This document shows, piece after piece, positions 57,045 to 64,000 of a stretch of DNA of 64,000 bases. Source of the stretch: Tillandsia leiboldiana (Eukaryota; Streptophyta; Magnoliopsida; Poales; Bromeliaceae); contig CM055082.1 of the NCBI GenBank assembly GCA_029204045.2, forward strand, positions 620,001-684,000, written 5' to 3'. The notes beneath the pieces are model-generated. The model was not told where the DNA came from and ran no database searches. It saw nothing but the letters and a program-made list of their open reading frames with translations. Every line of letters starts with the position of its first letter. The stretch's first letter is position 1. Both the position numbers and the translations under genes were made by a program.

Positions 57045-60000
57045 TGTTGAATCAAATCGGCTGAATAATTAAAATATAATAATTAATTTATAAATATGGT
57101 CTAATTTTTTATTAATTTTTTTTTATTAATTTATAAATTTAATAATTTTGTAAAAGTTAATCTATTTATAGAGCACTGCTGTTTTATTATTCTTCACATG
57201 GTGTTGTTTAAGCATGATATTTTTTAAAATTTTTATATATAAATAAAATTTAAATAAATTAAAATATAAAAAAATATTTATATTTTTTTATATTTTAATA
57301 ATCAAAAGGCGTAAATTTGTTATTATAAATTTTTTTCAACGATCAGAATTAATTTAAAATTAATATATATATTTTTTACTATTTATTCATCGTACTACGG
57401 TTTATATGTGCAGAGTGGGAGGAGATAATGTTACTTCTCTTAGCTTTCGCCACGTGTAAGTCGGCTTTACCGTAGAAGAACATGGGCCTCAACCTAAGGA
57501 TGTATACATTTTTGTATTCTTTTATACCATTTATGTGAAGTGGGCCACGTAAAATCATAAAAAATATTTTTTTTATAAAAAAAATTATTGACGATTTTTT
57601 TTTTTTTTTTTTTTTTTGAGTAGTATTTGATTTGTTAAAAATTAATAAAATTTTCATCAATATTTATTTAGTTGAAAAAAAAAACAAATTATATTTATTT
57701 GATTCGGTAAAATAAATAAATAAATAAAATTTACACAGATTAAGTTTTTATTATTCATTAGAAATCGACAGAAAGCAAAAAAATAAAATCTCTATATAAT
57801 TTTTCGAATCGAAAAATAATTTTGGATACATTGTTTATAGGGCTCCATAGTGGACCTCTATTATGATACAGTGCATGATAAATAGTATCCTATGGTATGG
57901 TCGTTATTATTATTATTTTTTCAAATGAACTAAACGAATAACATATTAATTTTCTCTCAAAATAGCTTTAAATATAATTTTGTTAAACTATTTTTAAAAA
58001 TATATAAAAAAGCTAAATGCACACTCTATTATAGATCTAAAAATTAAAAAACTTGTTTTAAATTTTAAATATCTAAATTTTTCTTTGGTACTTTAGTGTA
58101 TGGGGGCCCTAGAGAGAGAGAGAGAGAGAGAGAGAGGGCCTAGTTCAATCAAAGAATATTTGGTACATGTTGTGCAGGTTTGAACAGAACAGTCCAGCTT
58201 TGCAAAAAAGCTCCAGTCTTTAGGGTGCGTTTTTTACATTATGAGAGACACCCAACAAATTCCAACCAAATGTCCAGCTGGCTGTGTTATTGGTGGTTAC
58301 CTTCTAAAAACTGTAGCCACCGATTAAACAAGAAGCTAATGATGCACAAAACGAAATATCCGAATAGAGAAATTCAATGTGCAATTTGTAATGAGGACAA
58401 AGATTGGCTCCAAACTCCTAACAGAAGAAGCAATCTTAAGATCAGATCAGACAATTTGTTCTCTATTTTTACACTATTATCATGTCATGATTTCAGATTT
58501 CAGAAACAACTCCTCCTCTACGTAAGAAGCAGCGAAAATACGAAGAAACTTGAAATGAAATGCCCAGAGAGTGATTCTAACTGCAGGCGACAAAACTGCA
58601 TCAATTCCAGGTTAGAATCAAAAGTTCATCGGCCCAAACAATCTCCACTTAAAGGAGCAATTCTGCAACTATCGGTTGCCCAGCTGCTAAGTTCAATTCC
58701 GTTATGAATGAAGCGGCAGCATGCTGCCTTTCCCTCAAAAAAAACAATCTGAAACACGGACAATCCAAACCTGAAGTGAGCTGAAGGTGAAAATGAATGA
58801 TCTCAATCGAATGCGGCCCGCATTTCAGAATAGCTCGAATACAAAACTGAAGTGCTTAAAGCTGGAAATTACACACAGTAGTTCAAAATCCAAAATTAAC
58901 TGGAAACCAAAATGACCAGATCTGGATGGACCCAACCAGCTCTTGCCCCCCCCAATTATGCACCTCTACACTTCCAATCCTCGAAAACACATCTCATGTT
59001 TATTATTAACAACCCAGAACATTTATTAAGTCACTATTGAAGAATAAAAAAAAAACCCTAGGTTTGTGTTGCCCCCACACTTTGCTTCCAATAGATGTAA
59101 ACATAAACACATATTATACCTTTTCCTTCTCTCTTCCATTCTATCTCTCTTTGTGTTTTATTATATTTCCTTCCATCCTCTCACCCCCCTTTTCCTTAAG
59201 ACACTAATAAAGGAAGGAGTCCCCAACAAACAATATCAAATCTCAAAGTCCTTTTTCCTGGCTCTCCATTATTCACATCTGGTTCTGAGTCCTAACTTTT
59301 TTATCCCTTAAACAAAGCATTTATTCTGCTCAATAAACTCACTCTAAGAAAAATGGTTCTTTTTGGTAGCATAAATTCCAATCTCTTATTATAGATAGTA
59401 ATTCTCATAACCTACACCAACACCCAAAAAATTTAAAATAATAAAATAAAAAAGGCAAGAAAATAAGAGAGGATGTAATTAAGCCCAACTCACCTATCAA
59501 TCGACGTACTCTTGAAAAAAAAAATTCAATTTTTTTTGCTTCATACAATGAATAATCAGCAAATAACCACAGAATATGATTCCAAAATTCAGTAAAAATC
59601 ATGGAGAAAACATTTCAATTTAAACCATAAACCAATAAAAATCAAATTTTTACATAAACAACCATGAATTTATCACCAATTTGCATAAACAACCAACCAC
59701 ACAACTACTGCTAAATGATTTCAGCAGATAACAGCAACAACAACAGACGCAACAGCAGCAACGGATGATGATGCCAAATTAATTATTTGATTTCTCTAAC
59801 TCAAAAGAGTAAATTTTCCTTATTCCCTTAATCCAATGAGAAATCAGCAAATCACCAGAAGAAATCATTCCAAAATTCAGCAGAGATTACAAGGAAAAGC
59901 ATCGATTCAAGCAAAAAATATTGAAAAAAACACATATTTTTACAGAAATAACCATAAATTTGTCCTCAATTTACAATAGCCATTACAACGACACTCTCAC

Positions 60001-60190
60001 TTATTGATTTCCGAAAACAACAACAACAACAACAATAGTAGCGGCAGAAGCTGCAGGACAAACCCAATTAACCTCTCTATTTCTCTGAAGGAACAAGAAA
60101 AGGTAACATATTCCCCTTCTCCTAACCCTAAATACAAAGGGGGAGGGGGGAGGAAGAAGTAAGGGAGGAGGAAGGGGGTGAGCTCACCAT
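57045..60190. other. Intergenic region left of the RALF gene
   Basis: 57045-58100 is very AT-rich. A (GA)n tract lies at about 58111-58135. A 3' SINE end related to the FAHD1 intron element (GCAGCATGCTGCCTTTCCCT, then poly-A) lies at about 58680-58748. The right part should hold the RALF 3' untranslated region. One open frame of 175 codons (58180-58707) matches nothing I know and runs into the SINE end. Confidence 0.5.
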
Positions 60191-60538
60191 TTAGCTGCGG
60201 CACCTGGTAATGGTGGAGCATCCGCGCGAGTAGGGGTTGGCCTGGGCCCCGGGGCGGCAGTTGTAGTAGGAGGCGCCGCGGCGGGAGCAGGGGACGTTGT
60301 CGCTGCGGAGCGCGCCGTAGCTGATGTACCCAGACACGGCGAGGATGCGTCGACTCGGCTCCGCGCTCGCGAATCCGAGCTCCTCCACCTCCTCCCCGTC
60401 GCCGACGCCGAGGCACTCCCCGATCGTGCCGCGGCAGGTGGAGCCCGCCGGGATCCAGCTCAGCGGGAGGTCACCATGGGCGGAGGCGAAGGAGACGAGT
60501 AGTAGGAGGAGGAGGGAGAAGGAGGAGGATCTCGCCAT
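60191..60538 (-). CDS. RALF: RALF-like signalling peptide precursor
   Basis: Single exon, 115 aa. Secreted peptides of this family bind FERONIA-type receptor kinases with LLG co-receptors, raise apoplastic pH and restrain cell growth. Residues 1-20 are a hydrophobic signal peptide (SFSLLLLLLVSFASA). A propeptide follows, with two cysteines. The S1P protease site RRIL is at 63-66. The mature part then has the receptor-binding YISYGAL (71-77) and four Cys at 84, 94, 107 and 113 in VPCSRRGASYYNC and RGCSTITRC. It resembles the RALF1/RALF33 group. The ATG at 60538 is directly preceded by a TTAGGG-type repeat in the leader. Confidence 0.95.
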   Translation of the reverse strand: MARSSSFSLLLLLLVSFASAHGDLPLSWIPAGSTCRGTIGECLGVGDGEEVEELGFASAEPSRRILAVSGYISYGALRSDNVPCSRRGASYYNCRPGAQANPYSRGCSTITRCRS

Positions 60539-60540
60539 GA

Positions 60541-60566
60541 GGGTTAGGGTTAGGGTTAGGGTTAGG
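60541..60566 (+). repeat. (TTAGGG)4-like tract in the RALF 5' leader
   Basis: GGGTTAGGGTTAGGGTTAGG and continuation, 2 bp before the RALF ATG on the opposite strand. Read in the sense of the gene it is a run of CCTAAC units, giving overlapping telo-box-like motifs. Confidence 0.85.
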
Positions 60567-61849
60567 TTTTGCCGACGAGGTGTTTGATTTAATTCCCTCT
60601 TGAGGAGAATGACACTTTTTTAACTCTTTTTGTTAACTCTCTTTGTTGGTGGTGGTGTTACTTGTTTGAGCCTTTCTCTCTCTCTCTCTGTCTCTCTCCC
60701 CCCTCCGCTATGGCTCCAAAACGGAGAGTAAAAAGGATTATTTGGAGAGAGAGAGAGAGAGAGAGAAAGAGGCAATAGTGTGGTGGGAAATTAATAGGAG
60801 AGAGAGAGCGAGGAGAAGGTGGGAAAGTTTAGGACCATAGTTGGGGGATAACTACAAAAATGCCACCTCTACCTCTATGAGTCTATGACTCCATGTGTCA
60901 TGCGTGAGGTATGTTTTTTTTTTTTTTTTTTTTTTTTTCAAAGGATATGCAAACAAATTATGATTAGGAGAGTATTCTATTTATATTATTAGTCCGGGGC
61001 CAAATTGACTAATAAATGTCATATTATTCTGATTTTGACTAACCTTATAAATAAATTATAAATTTTTATCATTATTTTCTGGTACTGCATCCGCTCATCT
61101 CCTGTCACATGGATGGCACCGGCACCCTAACTACGCGTAAATTAACAACTGTACAACTTTTCTCGAGGTGTGTGAGTTGTGCTCACATAATATAATTATT
61201 AATTATTATTACTATTATTATGCATACCAACTCATCGTCGTAGAAAAAAATAAAGAATTAAAGGATAAAAGTTGTTACGCTCTCAAATCACGGAAATGGC
61301 AAAGTAGTGGAGTAGAATCAGAGAATCAGATTATATTTGCAGAGATGGAAAGAAAACTTGTTGTTGAGTTTTTTTTTTTATTATTATTTTTCTATAATTT
61401 CCAATAATTTTAAACTACAGATTCGAACTAGAAAATCAAAATTGCAGCGCGGAGCTCTCATCTTCCGAATGCAGATAATTATTTTTATTAATTTAAATTT
61501 AAAATTTTGTTTGTTTGTTTTAGAAAGAAGTGTGGGGTCAGAAGTGGGGCGGCCAATATGAATACGAACGAAGGTGGGGCCATTTGCCGACTCTTACTAG
61601 TGGGTGGTGGGTCCCGCAGGAAGGAGGGAGATTCAGACCTCAGAGTAGTAATAGTACTAGTACAGAGGAGTCGGCGTTTCCGCGTCTACAATCATCAAAA
61701 ATCAAAAATCAAAAACCAGAAAACACACCTTCCTCTCTTTCTTAGCTGTTTTCTTTTGTCGTCACCTTATTCCTCGCTTCCTTCCGCCTTCCGTGTCTTT
61801 CCAAATCCTAAACCCAACTTTAACTTACAACCAAATCCTTCACACAACG

Positions 61850-61893
<44 letters not shown>

Positions 61894-62110
61894 GATGGGT
61901 TTCTCTTTCTCTTTCTCTTTCTCTTTTGCATACATAGACATAGTAACCAAATCCTGCAAAAACGTTGTATTTATTATCCTATCCTTTTCTGCCTCAAGAT
62001 TCGAGCCGGCTGGTGGACTGATCAAGGGTGCAGATCCCCCCCCCTCGCCTTCACATTGAGAGATGCATCCCTTATTAGGTCCAGTCTTGTTTGGAATTGC
62101 AGTGCTATAA

Positions 62111-62143
<33 letters not shown>

Positions 62144-62346
62144 TTGACTATATTTCCCCTAGGTCTAATAAGTGCAGATTCAGGCTGGCCTCAACTAGAA
62201 GTGTTTTTACAATTTAAAAATAATCTAGGGAGTTTCTAATGAAGTTGTAGTTACTATTAAAAAAAAAAAAAATTGTTGTTCTTAAAATATTACACGATGA
62301 TACTGACCCCTATTTGGTCCGTAGCTTTCTTTAGAAGCGCACTTAA
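60567..62346. other. RALF promoter and anonymous spacer
   Basis: GA/CT microsatellites at about 60677-60690, 60751-60766 and 61854-61892, and an (ATT)n tract at 62108-62140. 61550-61890 resembles a plant promoter or leader in composition, but the only frame after it (55 codons from 61895) is simple and not recognised. No gene assigned. Confidence 0.45.
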
Positions 62347-62500
62347 TAGAATGGGAAATACTTTTTGTACACTTCTAAAGGAATGTACATTTTACATTCC
62401 ACCCATTCAAGAATGAGATGAATTTTACTGATTATATTAAAATAATTAGTAAAGAAATTACATCATACACCCCAAAATAAACTGTATGAATAGCATCTCT
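62347..62500. mobile_element. MITE related to the GGTGTACA family, copy 3
   Basis: Contains TTTGTACAC, GGAATGTACATTTTACATTCC, an internal TTTTACTGATT...AATTAGTAAA pairing and ACACCCCAAAAT, in the same order as 50373-50519. It is more decayed. Confidence 0.5.
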
Positions 62501-62502
62501 CT

Positions 62503-62908
62503 AAGGGCCCGTTTCTTCTGGGACTAGAACAAGAAATAAGAGGTATAACTCTCTTATTCTACCAAACGTATCTGGAATCAACCGGTATAGTTTATTCCAG
62601 TATAACTAGAATAAGCTGGAATTACTGTTCTCACTCTTCCCAACCACTCTCTTACTTTTTTCTTAAATATCCTCTCACGTCTACCGAGACACCCTCTTTT
62701 ACTTCATTATTACATAATAAAATTAAGGGCAAAAAAATAATTTACTCCAACTAATACTCTTTATTCATCTTATTCCTCATTATCATACCAAACACAAAAT
62801 CTCTTATCCTTAGAACCATCCCAAACGCTTTTTTATACTAGTTCCGTACTTTATACTTATCCCTGGATTAGCTAAGTTCTGTCTTAACCCTTTACCAAAC
62901 GGGCCCTT
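62503..62908. mobile_element. Tourist-like MITE of about 400 bp
   Basis: Ends AAGGGCCCGTTT and AAACGGGCCCTT. The inner right end CCCTTTACCAAACGGGCCC and motifs such as CATACCAAACACAAAATC resemble the subterminal part of the Harbinger element at 50523-56305. The exact target duplication (TA, or TAA against TTA) cannot be fixed from this copy. Confidence 0.7.
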
Positions 62909-63075
62909 AATAGAATTATTAACTGTTCTCTCATCTTTTTCTACTTAAAAGGTTGTTCATGTCAAAGGTAAGCATTAACAACTGAATTGGGCAACAATCA
63001 CACATATCAATTCCCTAATAAATTATCATCCAAAATGCACAACAAAGCAATTATTTGCAATCAATAAATGATATC

Positions 63076-64000
63076 TCACTGTGCGATCTTTCGCTTAGCT
63101 CCATCTAGTGTGTTCTTGAGCAACATGGCGACAGTCATCGGGCCGACACCCCCCGGCACGGGAGTGATCCATCCTGCCACTTTGCTTGCTTCTTGGAAGT
63201 CCACATCCCCGACGAGCCTGTAACCCGATTTCTTGCTCGGATCATCAACTGCATTCGTTCCCACGTCGATGACCGCAGCACCGGGTTTTATCCAATCTCC
63301 CTTGATCTGAAATGGAAAAGCAAGTTACAACAGAATGATTTGCATGCTTTAACAAATTGGGGTTCAGGCATATAAGGAAGAGCTCAGTTATCCTACTTGT
63401 GACATAGCCCGATTTCAATTTTACAACCTGGCAATCCGAATTGCAAGATCATATACCCGACTACAGTACGCTATTATAGTTGCTAGTTAGGACTCGGGAT
63501 TTATTGATAGAACGCAGATAACACAAGCACTTTAATATCATATGGCTCAAGCAATTAATCCTTGCTATAATTTTTACCGATAGTGAGCGACTGCGCATGC
63601 TCTCAATGTGTTAGCAACATAAGCTAGATGGTAAATTGGCAATACCACGTGACCTGTTTTTCATTTTCCTTTCCCTTTTGTGTTGGATTATACACTTGTA
63701 CACTGCACCCTTCACATATTATTAAACAAATATTTCAACCTACAACAGGTCCACACCACAGAATTTATAAGCTAAAACAGAGGCATACCATCATGGCTTG
63801 TCCAGCTGCAGCAATGACGATGTCGGCTTCACCAACAATGGTTTCTGAATCGGGAGTATGGGAGTGGACGATCGTCACAGTTGCATCTGCTTTCAGAAGA
63901 AGCAATGCTACAGGTAATCCAACAATATTGCTACGGCCAACAACAACAGCCCTTTTGCCTTTTATAGTAACTCCGCTTCGTGATAGAAGCTCTAGGCATC
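63076..64000 (-). CDS. FOLD: Bifunctional methylenetetrahydrofolate dehydrogenase/cyclohydrolase (3' part)
   Basis: Two exons are visible, 63789-64000 (open at the window edge) and 63076-63306, joined in frame (AAAGQAMM|IKGDWIKPG). The enzyme interconverts 5,10-methylene-, methenyl- and 10-formyl-tetrahydrofolate using NADP. The nucleotide-binding stretch GKRAVVVGRSNIVGLPVALL and the family signature TPVPGGVGPMTVAML are intact; the protein ends DGAKRKIAQ. The 5' exons with the substrate Lys/Tyr motifs lie beyond 64000, so organelle or cytosolic location cannot be judged. Confidence 0.93.

Noticed and set aside
58180..58707. 175-codon frame left of RALF
   Set aside because: No recognised domain, AT-rich codon use, and it ends inside a SINE 3' remnant. 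Could be part of a non-coding transcript, but nothing supports a protein.
61507..62142. 211-codon frame and a 55-codon frame from 61895
   Set aside because: The frame runs through (CT)n and (ATT)n microsatellites; the smaller frame begins in simple sequence and matches no family known to me.

Overview
The window is nuclear DNA of a flowering plant. The evidence is multi-exon genes with GT-AG introns and long AT-rich spacers, chloroplast-import and RALF genes, an internal CCCTAAA array, and PIF/Harbinger-, Mutator- and SINE-type repeats. The style (long (AT)n arrays, tRNA-derived SINE, many intronic MITEs) fits a monocot. Pineapple or a relative is a guess from repeat style, not a demonstrated assignment. 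Exon borders were worked out by hand from reading frame, splice dinucleotides and protein-family similarity; all accepted gene models keep phase from start to stop.

Layout. 40-420: decayed ATL-type RING-H2 gene. 1015-3894 (-): FAHD1-type acylpyruvase, 7 exons. 4588-6902 (+): chloroplast nucleoside diphosphate kinase 2, head-to-head with FAHD1. 7322-18230: a roughly 5.4-kb tandem duplication carrying two complete TCTP genes (10194-12568 and 15682-18117). A 595-bp Mutator-like MITE with a telomere-like array inside it sits only in the second unit. 19882-25487 (-): PMS1 mismatch-repair endonuclease, 11 coding exons. 26985-41299 (-): FHA-domain AAA-ATPase of 27 exons and 1220 aa, with several introns carrying copies of one MITE family. 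41300-45369: AT-rich spacer. 45370-48714 (-): Toc159-class chloroplast import receptor in a single uninterrupted frame. 50523-56305: a complete PIF/Harbinger element with a TTA target duplication, SANT/Myb-like ORF, transposase with a one-base frameshift, and a GC-rich minisatellite in its 5' part. It split a small tandem repeat array. 56309-60190: (AT)n arrays, a 256-bp fold-back element and anonymous DNA. 60191-60538 (-): RALF peptide gene. 62503-62908: Tourist-like MITE. 63076-64000 (-): 3' part of a FolD-type methylenetetrahydrofolate dehydrogenase/cyclohydrolase, cut by the window end.

The genes are ordinary single-copy housekeeping genes (nucleotide balance, DNA repair, chloroplast import, folate metabolism, growth signalling) and do not form one pathway or cluster. 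I found no previously undescribed defence, metabolic or regulatory system. The parts most worth a second look are the young TCTP duplication with its filled and empty MITE site, the Harbinger element with its higher-order minisatellite and subterminal hairpin, and the way related MITEs have colonised neighbouring introns.
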